Positions 32,405 to 40,917 of a stretch of DNA of 64,000 nucleotides are shown here, piece after piece (position 1 is the first letter of the stretch; each line of letters starts with the position of its first letter). A model generated the notes under the pieces. It made no database searches and had not been told where the DNA came from. It was given only the letters and a program-made list of their open reading frames with translations. The stretch is from Betaproteobacteria bacterium (GTDB lineage Bacteria; Pseudomonadota; Gammaproteobacteria; Burkholderiales; Usitatibacteraceae). A program made the position numbers and the translations under genes. The DNA is taken from assembly GCA_016709665.1 (NCBI GenBank), contig JADJMI010000027.1, positions 495,553 to 559,552 of the forward strand. The letters run 5' to 3'.

Positions 32405-33799
32405 GCGCGACCTCACGGCCTTCCTGGGCCGCTGCCGGACGCTCGAGACGGGCGCCGCGCCCTTCGAGGCCCGCGGCCGCCTCACGCGCGTCGCCGGCGT
32501 GGTCATGGAGGCCACGGGCCTCAAGCTCCCGGTGGGCGCGACGTGCCGCGTGGGCGAGCGAAGGCGGCGACGGCGTCGAGGCCGAAGTGGTCGGCTTCCA
32601 CGACGACCGCCTGTATCTCATGCCCACCACGGGCATCGAGGGCCTCGCGCCCGGCTCGTGGGTCTCGGCCCTGGAGCCCGTGCCCGCGCCCCCCGTGCCG
32701 TCCCGCCCCGTGCACCGCCTTCGCCGCGCCGAGGATTTCGGCAAGCGCCTGCCCGTGGGCGACGCGCTCCTGGGCCGCGTGGTCGACCCCTCCGGCCGTC
32801 CGCTCGACGGCCTGGGCCCCCTGCAGTCCCCGGACCTGGGGCAGCTGCGCGCGCGCTCCATCAACCCCATCGAGCGCCAGACCATCCGCGAGCCGCTCGA
32901 CGTGGGGATCCGCGCCATCAACGCCATGCTCACCGTCGGCCGCGGCCAGCGCATCGGCCTCATGGCGGGCTCGGGCGTGGGCAAGAGCGTGCTGCTGGGC
33001 ATGATGACGCGCTTCACCACGGCCGACGTGACCGTGGTGGGCCTCATCGGCGAGCGCGGCCGCGAAGTGAAGGAGTTCATCGAGGAGTCGCTCGGCCCCG
33101 AGGGCCTCGCGCGCTCCGTCGTCGTCGCCGCCCCGGCGGACGTGCCGCCGCTCATGCGCGTGCAGGGCGCGGCCTACGCGACCGCCATCGCCGAGAAGTT
33201 CCGCGACCAGGGCCTCAACGTGCTGCTGCTCATGGATTCGCTCACGCGCTTCTGCATGGCGCAGCGCGAGATCGCCCTCGCCATCGGCGAGCCGCCGGCC
33301 ACCAAGGGCTACCCGCCCTCCGTCTTCGCGAAGCTCCCCGCGCTGGTCGAGCGCGCCGGCCCGGGAAGGAACGGCCACGGCTCCATCACCGCCTTCTACA
33401 CGGTGCTCGCCGAGGGCGACGACCAGCAGGACCCCATCGCCGACAACCCGCGCCATCCTGGACGGCCACATCGTCCTCACGCGCGCCCTGGCCGAATCGG
33501 GCCACTACCCGGCCATCGACATCGAGCAGTCCATCTCGCGGGTGATGCAGAACGTGACGAAGCCCCAGCACTTCGAGAACGCCCGTCGCCTGCGCCAGCT
33601 CTGGTCGCGCCTGCACCGCAACCGCGACCTCATCAACCTGGGCGCCTACCAGTCCGGCGCCGACCCGCTGCTCGACCGCGCCATCGTCCTCGAGCCGGAC
33701 ATCGAGCGGTTCCTGCAGCAAGGCATGCACGAGCGCGCCGGCTTCGGGGTCTCGCTCGCCGGCCTGGCGCAACTCGTGTCCGCGCCCGAAGGCCCGTGA
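32388..33799 (+). CDS. fliI: Flagellar export ATPase FliI (two frameshifts)
   Basis: FliI is the hexameric ATPase that unloads chaperones at the export gate. A GTG at 32388 begins the protein. The frame changes near 32562, just before GDGVEAEVVGFHDDRL, and again near 33448, just before RAILDGHIVLTRALAESGHY. The catalytic core is intact: P-loop GLMAGSGVGKSVLLG, Walker B LNVLLLMDSLTRFCM and the SVFAKLPALVERAG region. Corrected length is about 471 residues, normal for FliI. Both breaks fit two-base losses or one-base gains. Confidence 0.88.
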
Positions 33800-34248
33800 T
33801 GCCCACGCGCACGCCCCTCGCGCTCGTGATCGAGCTGGCCGTGAAGAGCCGCGACGCGATCGCCCGCCAGGCCGCCACCGCCCAGAAGCTCGTCACCGAC
33901 TCGCGGGCCCAGCTCGACGCCCTGCACCGCTACCACGCCGACTACCTCGCCCGGTCCGCCCGGCGCCCGGAACACGACTCCGCCACCCTCGCGAATTTCA
34001 GCGCCTTCATCCAGCGCCTCGAGATGGCGATCGTCCAGCAACGCACGACCCTGGAGCACCACGAGACGCGCGCCGCGGCCCTCAAGGCCGAGTACACGCG
34101 CGCGGCGATCAAGGTGAAGTCCCTCGAAACCCTCGCCGCCACGCGCCAGTCCGAGGCGCGCCGCGCCGCCGACCGCGTGGAGCGAAAACTGGAGGACGAG
34201 CACGCGAGCCGTGCCGCCCACCACGCCCGCGCCACGCACGCCCGTTGA
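33799..34248 (+). CDS. fliJ: Export chaperone-escort protein FliJ
   Basis: FliJ is the central stalk of the FliI ring and escorts export chaperones. The 149-residue product is a long helical hairpin rich in Ala, Arg, Glu and Lys (AIVQQRTTLEHHETRAAALK, then LAATRQSEARRAADRVERKL), matching the coiled-coil FliJ fold. The ATG shares a base with the fliI stop, and the gene is intact. Confidence 0.9.
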   Translation: MPTRTPLALVIELAVKSRDAIARQAATAQKLVTDSRAQLDALHRYHADYLARSARRPEHDSATLANFSAFIQRLEMAIVQQRTTLEHHETRAAALKAEYTRAAIKVKSLETLAATRQSEARRAADRVERKLEDEHASRAAHHARATHAR

Positions 34249-34271
34249 CCCCTGTCCCCGAAGAGTCCCCC

Positions 34272-35352
34272 ATGACCGCCACCGCCGCCGCCTTCCTCGC
34301 CCCATCGGGCCCCGCCCCAGTGCAATCCGGCCCGGCGCGCCGCGCCTGCGCGGGCCAGTCCTTCGACGAGGCCATGCTCGCCCTGCTGCTGGGCGGCGCC
34401 GAGTCGCCGCCCGCGGCCTGGACGGCGCCTGGCGAGGTCGCGCCGGCCCCGACGGTGTCGGGCGACGCCGCCGCGATCGCACCGGACGCGATCGGCGCCC
34501 CGTCCGACGAACCGCTGGCGGCCACCACCGAAGGCGTCGCCACCGCCGAAGCCTTCCCGCTCGCCGAGCTGGCCGCCCAGTGGCTGGCCCTGCGCGAGCC
34601 GGCGGCCCTCGCCGTCCGTGCCGAGAGCGATCTGCCTCCAGGAAGCGGGCGAGGAGAGCGGCGGCCCCGATCGAACCGCCGCCATCGCCGGCAAGGCCGC
34701 CCGCCGATTCCACGCCGACCCCTTCGCGAACCCGAAGGCCGGTGCCCGGGACGAAGCCCCTCCGGCCGATGCCGAGTTCGCCGTGCCCCTGCCGGCCGTC
34801 GTCGTGGAGAACGCACGCCAGGACACCCGCAAGACCGAATTCACCCCGTCCCTCATCGCCGCCGCCCAGGAGATGCGCACCCCGCCCCGCCCGGAGCCCG
34901 TCGCGCCCCGGCCCGCGGACGTGCCGACCCTGGCCGCCGAGCCGGGCACGGCCGCCTTCCGGGAGGGATTCGCCGAACGCGTGACGATCCTCACGCGCGG
35001 CGGCCTCACCGAAGCCGAGATCACCCTGCACCCGGCCGACCTGGGCCCGATCGACGTGCGCATCCGCATCGAGGATGGCGCCGCGACATTCCGGTTCGAC
35101 ACCCCGCTGGCCGAGACGCGCCGGGCCATCGAGGAATCCCTGCCGCGCCTGGCCGAGATGCTCGAGGGCAACGGCCTCAGCCTGGGCGACACGCAGGTGG
35201 GCCACCCCGGCCATGACGGAAGCGAGCCGGCCCCCTTCGCCAGGCGCCCCGGCCTGGGCCGCGAAACGCCGGACGGCGAGGACGAGGCTCCCCCGCCCCC
35301 CGTGCGCCGCGTGACGGTCGCCGCCCCGGGCCGGGTCGACCTTTTCGCCTGA
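34272..35352 (+). CDS. fliK: Hook-length control protein FliK (frameshifted)
   Basis: FliK measures the hook and triggers the FlhB switch. The N-terminal half (MTATAAAFLAPSGPAPVQSG) starts at 34272 and is Ala/Pro-rich and disordered. The C-terminal half is in another frame from about 34635 and contains the substrate-switching core ERVTILTRGGLTEAEITLHP with DLGPIDVRIRIEDGAATFRF. A TTG at 34245 could extend the start by nine codons. One indel separates the halves. The corrected length is about 360 residues. Confidence 0.85.
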
Positions 35353-35471
35353 CCAATCCCGAATTGACGCCGGAAAGCGGCGCTTATCCGGGGGTCGACG
35401 GAAGGCTCCGCTCGCCATAATTCCTCGCATCCCCTCGCGTTTCGCACGCGAGACCACCGAAGCGAGGAACC

Positions 35472-35990
35472 ATGTCCGCCGCCGCCGCCGCACCCAAAGC
35501 CGCCGCACCCGCACCCGAAGCCGCCGCCGCGCCCGCGAAGAGCAAGAAGAAGCTCATCGTCATCGGCGCCATCGCCGTCGCGCTGCTCGCCGGGGGAGGC
35601 GCGGGCGCATTCTTCCTGATGAAGAAGCCGGCCGAGGGCGGAAAGGCCGCCGCGGAGGCCCCCAAGGCGAAAAAGACCCCCGCCTACATCCCCTTCGACC
35701 CGCTGGTGGTGAACCTGCGCGACGACGGCTCCGAGAAGATGATGCAGGTGTCCTTCTCGTTCGAGGCCGCGGACTCGAAGGCGGGCGACGCCGTGAAAGC
35801 CCATACGCCCGCCATCCGCAACCGCCTGATCCTGCTGCTCACGTCCAAGACCTCGCAGGACATCGCCGGGCGGGAGGGCAAGGAGAAGCTCGCGGCCGAG
35901 ATCCTGCAGGAGGCCCGCCAGGCCATGGGCGCGACCCCGGAAGCCCCGATCGTCGAGGCCGTGCACTTCTCCGGGCTCATCGTCCAGTAG
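35472..35990 (+). CDS. fliL: Basal-body-associated protein FliL
   Basis: FliL surrounds the stator in the inner membrane and supports torque. The 172-residue product has an Ala/Pro/Lys-rich cytoplasmic start, a single membrane helix (KLIVIGAIAVALLAGGGAGA) and a periplasmic domain (YIPFDPLVVNLRDD, LLLTSKTSQDIAGREGKEKL). It starts a fliLMNOPQR unit 119 bases after fliK. That gap probably holds a promoter, though none could be picked out with confidence. Confidence 0.94.
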   Translation: MSAAAAAPKAAAPAPEAAAAPAKSKKKLIVIGAIAVALLAGGGAGAFFLMKKPAEGGKAAAEAPKAKKTPAYIPFDPLVVNLRDDGSEKMMQVSFSFEAADSKAGDAVKAHTPAIRNRLILLLTSKTSQDIAGREGKEKLAAEILQEARQAMGATPEAPIVEAVHFSGLIVQ

Positions 35991-35995
35991 CGACC

Positions 35996-36988
35996 ATGGC
36001 CGAACAGTTCCTCTCCCAGGAAGAAGTCGACGCGCTGCTCGAGGGCTCGGAGGGCGAGGACGCCCCGGCCGCCCCGGAGGCCGCCGACGGCGTGCGCACG
36101 TACAACCTGGCGAGCCAGGAGCGGATCGTCCGCGGCCGCATGCCCACGCTCGAGATCGTGAACGAGCGTTTCGCGCGGAACCTGCGCATCGGCCTCTTCA
36201 ACTTCATGCGCAAGAACCCGGAGATCTCCGTCGGCCCCGTGCGCGTGCTCAAGTACAGCGCATTCCTTCGCGACATCGCCGTGCCGACGAACATCAACAT
36301 CGTCTCGATCCGCCCGCTGCACGGATCGGGCGTCTTCATCATGGACCCCACGCTCGTCTTCAGCGTGGTCGACAGCCTCTTCGGCGGCCAGGGCCGCCAC
36401 ACCCGCATCGAGGGCCGCGACTTCACCGCCACCGAGCAGCGCATCATCCAGCGCATGGTCGAGGTGGTCTTCGGCGACTACAAGGCCGCGTGGTCCGGCA
36501 TCTACCCGATCGAGCTCGAATACCAGCGCGCCGAGGTGCACACGCAGTTCGCGAACGTCGCGCACCCGAGCGAGATCGTCGTCGCCACGAGCTTCAAGGT
36601 GGAGCTCGGCTCCACCGGCGGCGAGATGCACCTCGCCATCCCCTATTCCACGTTCGAGCCGATCCGCGACATCCTGTTCACCAGCCTGCAGGGCAACACC
36701 GCCGAGCCCAACCGGCGCTGGGTGGACATGCTCACGCGGCAGGTGCAGGCCGCGGAGGTCGAGATCGTGGCCGAACTGGGCCACATCGACGCGACCATCG
36801 GCCAGCTGCTCGAGCTTCGCCCCGGCGACTTCATCGAGCTCGACCTGCCCCGCGCGATCGAGGCCAAGGTCGACGGCGTTCCCCTCTTCGAATCCCGGTA
36901 TGGCGTCTCGAACGGACGCTATGCCCTCAAGGTGGGGCAGTTCGTGACCCCCGAAACCGCTTCCCGTGGAGATGACCATGCCCGCTGA
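35996..36988 (+). CDS. fliM: Motor switch protein FliM
   Basis: FliM forms the C-ring wall and binds CheY-P. The 330-residue product starts with the CheY-binding peptide region (FLSQEEVDALLEG), then the middle CheC-like domain (RNLRIGLFNFMRKNPEISVG) and the SpoA-type C-terminus (GDFIELDLPRAIEAKVDGVP). It lies five bases after fliL and overlaps the start of fliN. It is intact. Confidence 0.97.
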   Translation: MAEQFLSQEEVDALLEGSEGEDAPAAPEAADGVRTYNLASQERIVRGRMPTLEIVNERFARNLRIGLFNFMRKNPEISVGPVRVLKYSAFLRDIAVPTNINIVSIRPLHGSGVFIMDPTLVFSVVDSLFGGQGRHTRIEGRDFTATEQRIIQRMVEVVFGDYKAAWSGIYPIELEYQRAEVHTQFANVAHPSEIVVATSFKVELGSTGGEMHLAIPYSTFEPIRDILFTSLQGNTAEPNRRWVDMLTRQVQAAEVEIVAELGHIDATIGQLLELRPGDFIELDLPRAIEAKVDGVPLFESRYGVSNGRYALKVGQFVTPETASRGDDHAR

Positions 36989-37382
36989 AATCGAAACCCA
37001 AGCCGCCCCCGACGACTGGGCCGCCGCCCTCGAGGAGCAAAGCGCCGCCGGCGCGGTGCAGGCCGCCGCGCAGCCGGCCGTGTTCACGCGGCTCACGGGC
37101 GACGGCGCGCCGGGCACGCCGCGCGACATCGACCTCGTGCTCGACATCCCGGTGAGCCTCACCGTGGAACTCGGCCGCACGAAGATCCCCATCAAGAACA
37201 TCCTGCAGCTGGCGCAGGGCTCGGTGATCGAGCTCGACGCGATGGCCGGCGAGCCGATGGACGTGCTCGTGAACGGCTGCCTCATCGCGCAGGGCGAGGT
37301 CGTCGTGGTGAACGAGAAGTTCGGCATCCGCCTCACGGACGTCGTGACGCCGTCCGAGCGCGTGCGCCGCGCCACGCGATGA
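36978..37382 (+). CDS. fliN: Motor switch protein FliN
   Basis: FliN forms the base of the C-ring and docks FliH. The ATG at 36978 gives 134 residues. In-frame GTG (36966) and ATG (36972) starts lie just upstream, but GGAG at 36968-36971 is best placed for 36978. The SpoA domain is clear (LDIPVSLTVELGRTKIPIKN, VIELDAMAGEPMDVLVNGCL). It overlaps both fliM and fliO. Confidence 0.95.
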   Translation: MPAEIETQAAPDDWAAALEEQSAAGAVQAAAQPAVFTRLTGDGAPGTPRDIDLVLDIPVSLTVELGRTKIPIKNILQLAQGSVIELDAMAGEPMDVLVNGCLIAQGEVVVVNEKFGIRLTDVVTPSERVRRATR

Positions 37383-37768
37383 CCCGCGCGGCCCTCCTCG
37401 CGAGCCTCCTGCCCGCCAGCGCCCTCGCCGCGGGCGAGGCCGCGCCGGCCGTGTCGGCCGCCCCGATGCTGGGCGCGCTCGTCGCCGTCATCGCGGCCAT
37501 CTTCGCCGCCGCGTTCCTCTTCAAGCGCTCGGGCCTGCAGCAATCGGGCGCCGGGGCCTCGCTCCTGAAGCCCGTGGCCACTCTGGCCCTGGGCGCGCGC
37601 GAGAAAATCGTCGTGGTGCAGGTCGCCGACCGCTGGCTCGTGCTCGGCGTGACCGCGCAATCCATCCAGCCGCTCGCGGACCTCGAGGCGAAGGACCTGC
37701 CCGCCGCGCCCGCCGCCGCCGCGCCTTTCGCCGGACTCCTCGCCAAGGCTTTGAAGCGCCATGACTAA
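37379..37768 (+). CDS. fliO: Export apparatus assembly protein FliO
   Basis: FliO helps assemble the FliP ring of the export gate. The 129-residue product has a signal-like N-terminus, one clear membrane helix (LGALVAVIAAIFAAAFLFKR) and the conserved cytoplasmic segment (VATLALGAREKIVVVQVADR, WLVLGVTAQSI). It overlaps fliN by four bases and fliP by eight bases, in the standard fliNOPQR order. Confidence 0.93.
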   Translation: MTRAALLASLLPASALAAGEAAPAVSAAPMLGALVAVIAAIFAAAFLFKRSGLQQSGAGASLLKPVATLALGAREKIVVVQVADRWLVLGVTAQSIQPLADLEAKDLPAAPAAAAPFAGLLAKALKRHD

Positions 37769-38510
37769 CGCACGACGCATGGCCCTCGCGGCCGGCCTCG
37801 CCGGCCTCGCGGTCGCCGGCCTCGCCGGCGCCCAGGCGAGCCCCCTCGCCGTCACCAGCACCGCCACGGGCGGCACGACCACCTGGTCGGTGCCCGTGCA
37901 GACGCTGCTCGTCTTCACCGCGCTCTCGTTCCTGCCCGCGGTGCTGCTGCTCATGACGGCCTTCACGCGCATCGTGATCGTCCTGTCGCTCATGCGCCAC
38001 GCGCTGGGCACGCAGACGACGCCTCCCAACCAGGTGATCATCGGGCTGTCGCTCTTCCTCACCTTCTTCGTGATGTCCCCCGTGGCCGACAGGATCGCGG
38101 AGGACGCGTGGAAGCCCTACAACGAGGGAAAGATCGCGATGGAGGAAGCCCTCAAGCGCGGCGAGGCCCCGCTCAAGGGCTTCATGCTCAAGCAGGTGCG
38201 CGAGAACGACCTCGCCCTCTTCGCCAAGCTGGCGAAGACCCCGTCCGACACCAGGCCCGCCGACATGCCCCTGCGCGTGGTCGTGCCCGCGTTCGTCACG
38301 AGCGAGCTCAAGACCGCCTTCCAGATCGGCTTCATGGTCTTCGTGCCCTTCCTCGTGATCGACCTGGTGGTCGCGAGCGTGCTCATGTCGATGGGCATGA
38401 TGATGGTCTCGCCCGTGCTGGTGTCGCTGCCCTTCAAGCTCATGCTCTTCGTGCTGGCCGACGGCTGGAACCTGCTGATCGGTTCGCTCGCCGCCAGCTT
38501 CGCCACCTGA
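37761..38510 (+). CDS. fliP: Export gate protein FliP
   Basis: FliP pentamers form the core of the export channel. The 249-residue product starts with a cleavable signal peptide, usual for FliP. The family motifs follow: TAFTRIVIVLSLMRHALGTQ, TPPNQVIIGLSLFLTFFVMS and VLMSMGMMMVSPVLVSLPFK. Length is normal and no frame problem was seen. Confidence 0.97.
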   Translation: MTNARRMALAAGLAGLAVAGLAGAQASPLAVTSTATGGTTTWSVPVQTLLVFTALSFLPAVLLLMTAFTRIVIVLSLMRHALGTQTTPPNQVIIGLSLFLTFFVMSPVADRIAEDAWKPYNEGKIAMEEALKRGEAPLKGFMLKQVRENDLALFAKLAKTPSDTRPADMPLRVVVPAFVTSELKTAFQIGFMVFVPFLVIDLVVASVLMSMGMMMVSPVLVSLPFKLMLFVLADGWNLLIGSLAASFAT

Positions 38511-38521
38511 GGACCGGCCCC

Positions 38522-38791
38522 TTGAACCCGCAAGCCACGATGACGTTCCTGATGCAGGCGATGGAGCTGATGCTCGTCGTGTCGGCGCCGCTGCTCGTCT
38601 CGATCCTCGCCGTCGGCCTCGCCATCAGCGTGCTGCAGGCCGCGACGCAGGTGAACGAGGCGACGCTCTCCTTCATCCCGAAGCTGATCGTGGCCGCGCT
38701 CGTGCTGATCGCCACGGGGCCGTGGCTGCTCGCCGTGCTGGTCGACTACCTGCAGCGCGTCCTCACCTCCATCCCCACCGCGATCGGCTAG
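38522..38791 (+). CDS. fliQ: Export gate protein FliQ
   Basis: FliQ wraps the FliP-FliR channel. Starting at TTG 38522 gives 89 residues, the classical FliQ length. An ATG at 38540 would give a shortened 83-residue form. Two membrane helices are obvious (LLVSILAVGLAISVLQAATQ and LIVAALVLIATGPWLLAVLV), with the conserved VNEATLSFIPK turn between them. It lies 11 bases after fliP and 9 bases before fliR. Confidence 0.93.
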   Translation: MNPQATMTFLMQAMELMLVVSAPLLVSILAVGLAISVLQAATQVNEATLSFIPKLIVAALVLIATGPWLLAVLVDYLQRVLTSIPTAIG

Positions 38792-38800
38792 GGCCCGGCC

Positions 38801-39565
38801 GTGATCTCGTTCACGACCGCGGAACTCGAGGCGTTCATCGCCACGATCCTGTGGCCCGCCGTGCGGGTGCTCGCGCTCTTCGCGACCGCGCCCGTCCTGT
38901 CCCACCGCACGATCCCGCGGCCGGCGAAGGTCGGCCTCGCTCTCGCCATCGCATTCGTCCTCGCGCCCGTCCTGCCCGCGCCGCCGCCGGTGTCCCTCGC
39001 CTCCGGCGCCGCCTTCTCGCTCCTCGCGCAGCAGGTCGCCATCGGCGCGACCCTGGGCTTCGCGGTGCGGCTCGCCCTGGCCGCCATCGAGATGGCGGGC
39101 GAGGTGATCGGCCTGCAGATGGGGTTGTCCTTCGCCGGCTTCTTCGACCTGTCGAACCCGCAGGGCGCCAACGCCGCCGGCAGCCTGCTCGGACTCGCCG
39201 CGACGCTGCTCTTCCTCGCCATCGACGGGCACCTGCTCGTGATCGGCGCCCTGGCCGAGAGCTTCAACGCCTTCCCGGTGGGCGAGTTCCCGCGCCAGGT
39301 CTTCGCCACGGACGAGTTCGCGAAGCTGGGAAGCCAGGTCTTCTCGACGGCGCTCTCGCTCTCGCTGCCGATGATCACGGTGATGCTGTTCGCGAACCTC
39401 GCGCTCGGCGTCATCGCGCGCGCCGCGCCGCAGCTCAACATCTTCTCGTTCGGGTTCCCGTTCTCGATCCTGCTGGGGCTCATCGCGCTTTTCCTCACGA
39501 TGCCCTACCTCTCGGACCCGCTGCAGCGCGCGCTGGCGGCCAGCTTCGCGATCTTCATGCGGTAG
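38801..39565 (+). CDS. fliR: Export gate protein FliR
   Basis: FliR is the single-copy subunit of the export channel. The 254-residue product (GTG start) has about six membrane helices. Conserved segments include FATAPVLSHRTIPRPAKVGL, EVIGLQMGLSFAGFFDLSNP and FANLALGVIARAAPQLNIFS. It is the last gene of the flagellar supercluster. Immediately after its stop begins the hairpin-repeat region. Confidence 0.96.
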   Translation: MISFTTAELEAFIATILWPAVRVLALFATAPVLSHRTIPRPAKVGLALAIAFVLAPVLPAPPPVSLASGAAFSLLAQQVAIGATLGFAVRLALAAIEMAGEVIGLQMGLSFAGFFDLSNPQGANAAGSLLGLAATLLFLAIDGHLLVIGALAESFNAFPVGEFPRQVFATDEFAKLGSQVFSTALSLSLPMITVMLFANLALGVIARAAPQLNIFSFGFPFSILLGLIALFLTMPYLSDPLQRALAASFAIFMR

Positions 39566-39591
39566 CGAGTCGCCGAGTGGCGGCAACGAGT

Positions 39592-39836
39592 GGCGGCGGG
39601 AGATGGCATCGACGATCGTCCGCCTGGGATCTTGCGCCGCCGCGCTGCGCGCCGCGGTTCCCTCGAATCGAAAAATGGCCCGGCGGCTGCGGAACTCGCG
39701 GCCTCTAGCGATCGAGCGGAAGCCCCACCCGCTCTATCCTTGCACACTCGGACAGTCCTCGCCGAAACCCCGGGCCATTTTCCGATATCTCGGCGCGATC
39801 CAAGTGGGACGATCGTCGATGCCATCTCCCGCCGCC
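39592..39836 (+). repeat. Nested hairpin element, copy A
   Basis: The ends (39592-39621 and 39807-39836) are perfect 30-base inverted repeats. Inside is a 143-base core (39654-39796). A second stem pairs 39668-39681 with 39773-39785, extended by CCGG on each side. A conserved small hairpin GGCTGCG-GAACT-CGCGGCC follows. A further stem pairs GATCGAGCGG (39710-39719) with CCGCTCTATC. Blocks between the stems are identical to copy B, whereas stem bases differ yet still pair. Orientation as a transcript is unknown. Confidence 0.8.
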
Positions 39837-39941
39837 GGAACCATCGGGGCTGCGGCGAGCAGAGGCAGTGCGTCCGCATGCCCCTGCGAATCGGATGCCA
39901 CCGTCCGAATCACTTCGCGCTGCTCGAGGTTCGCGTCACGG

Positions 39942-40189
39942 TCGCCGGAGAGCGACACCGAGGCATCCGACAACTTCGGGCCCGCCGAGATGTCCGGAAT
40001 TTCCCCGGGGTTTCGGCGAGGACTGTTTGAGTGTGCAAGGATCGAACGCGGCTTTGGGCGCGTTCGATCGCTCGAGGCCGCGAGTTCCGCAGCCGCCGGG
40101 GAAATTCCGGACTCGAGGGAACCGCGTCGCGTTCAGCGATGCGGCGCTGGCACGCAGGCGGCGGATGTCTCGGTGTCGCTCTCCGGCGA
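39942..40189 (-). repeat. Nested hairpin element, copy B (inverted)
   Basis: The ends (39942-39969 and 40162-40189) are 28-base inverted repeats with a single G-T pair. The core (39983-40126, read on the minus strand) is homologous to copy A: 91 of about 143 positions, in six blocks, are identical. The second stem pairs 13 of 13 bases (GTCCGGAATTTCC with its complement) and the inner stem pairs 11 of 11 (GATCGAACGCG with its complement). Neither stem has the copy A sequence. The two copies face opposite ways, ~105 bases apart. Confidence 0.8.
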
Positions 40190-40251
40190 ACATCCATTCG
40201 CCACGACGAATGCGCGTCGCGCGACGTGCCAGCGCGGAATGGCCGCAATCG

Positions 40252-40704
40252 CTAAGGGCACTGCGCCTGGCAGCGCCGCGCGACATCCGCCTGGGTGAGC
40301 GGCCCGCCGTCCCACGAACGGGCGTCCGCGGGGATGTAGCAGGTGCAGACGTGGTAGGTGGTGCTCGCGGTCACGCGCGAGACGGTCGAATACTTCGATG
40401 CCGGGGAGGACGGGGTGCCGTAGGCGTTGGCCCACGGGTTCTCGTTCTGCGCGCGCCAGGAGGTGGGGCCGACCGGCGCCGGCGTGTAGGACGGGCGCTT
40501 GAAGGCCGTGCGGTAGTCGGACAGGAGCGAAGCGACCAGGCGCCACTCGGCCAGTTCTCGCTCGCGCCGCAGCTGTTCGGTGAAGAGCCCGTTGGAATGG
40601 CCGTAGGTGTAGCCGAGGCTGTCGTACTGCGCGGCCGCCGGGAGCGGCAGCGCCAGCGCGAGGACCGGGACGGCAAGGGCAAAGGCACGGCGGGCGGAGG
40701 TCAT
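40252..40704 (-). CDS. Secreted protein of unknown function, 150 residues
   Basis: I do not recognise a family. The product starts with a clear Sec signal peptide (ARRAFALAVPVLALALPLPA, cleavage after AAA near residue 25). The mature part is Tyr/Ser/Thr-rich with four cysteines near the C-terminus (YHVCTCYIP and ARRCQAQCP), which could form two disulfides. It is divergent from the 40918 gene. Its stop lies just next to the hairpin region, so transcripts of this gene may run into element B. Confidence 0.6.
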   Translation of the reverse strand: MTSARRAFALAVPVLALALPLPAAAQYDSLGYTYGHSNGLFTEQLRRERELAEWRLVASLLSDYRTAFKRPSYTPAPVGPTSWRAQNENPWANAYGTPSSPASKYSTVSRVTASTTYHVCTCYIPADARSWDGGPLTQADVARRCQAQCP

Positions 40705-40828
40705 GGCGGCGACGGAACGGGGAGGATCTCGCGGGAATCGTACCGCGCCCGCGACCGCCGCGCTGTGCGGTCCGTCACAGGAATCGAAACAGGCATTTGA
40801 TCTGCCTCATTCCGGCGATCGGCCCGCC

Positions 40829-40854
40829 TCAAGTTGGGGCGCCTCTGCCCGTTC
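40829..40854 (+). promoter_or_regulatory. Possible sigma-28 promoter before the 40918 gene and chemoreceptor
   Basis: TCAAGTTG (40829-40836) resembles the FliA -35 TAAAGTTT at six of eight positions. GCCCGTTC (40847-40854) follows after ten bases but only its first three bases match the -10. Chemoreceptor genes are common FliA targets, which makes the site plausible, but the match is weak. Confidence 0.3.
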
Positions 40855-40917
40855 ATACCTCAAGCGCGCCGCCCGAGGCACGCGCCCCGTCCAACCTGCC
40901 CATGAACCGGAGCCGCC

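Larger units (their letters stand above)
39566..40251. other. 686-base gene-free region with paired hairpin elements
   Basis: No credible gene lies between fliR and the minus-strand gene at 40252. All open frames here overlap one another and simply follow the repeats. The region holds element A (39592-39836), a ~105-base spacer (39837-39941), element B (39942-40189, opposite orientation) and a tail with a short inverted match. In the tail GCGCTGGCACG at 40144-40154 is complementary to CGTGCCAGCGC at 40225-40235. Confidence 0.75.

Noticed and set aside
39590..40800. Several overlapping open frames on both strands in the hairpin region
   Set aside because: They follow the repeat units, overlap each other in up to five frames and have no ribosome site or recognisable domain.
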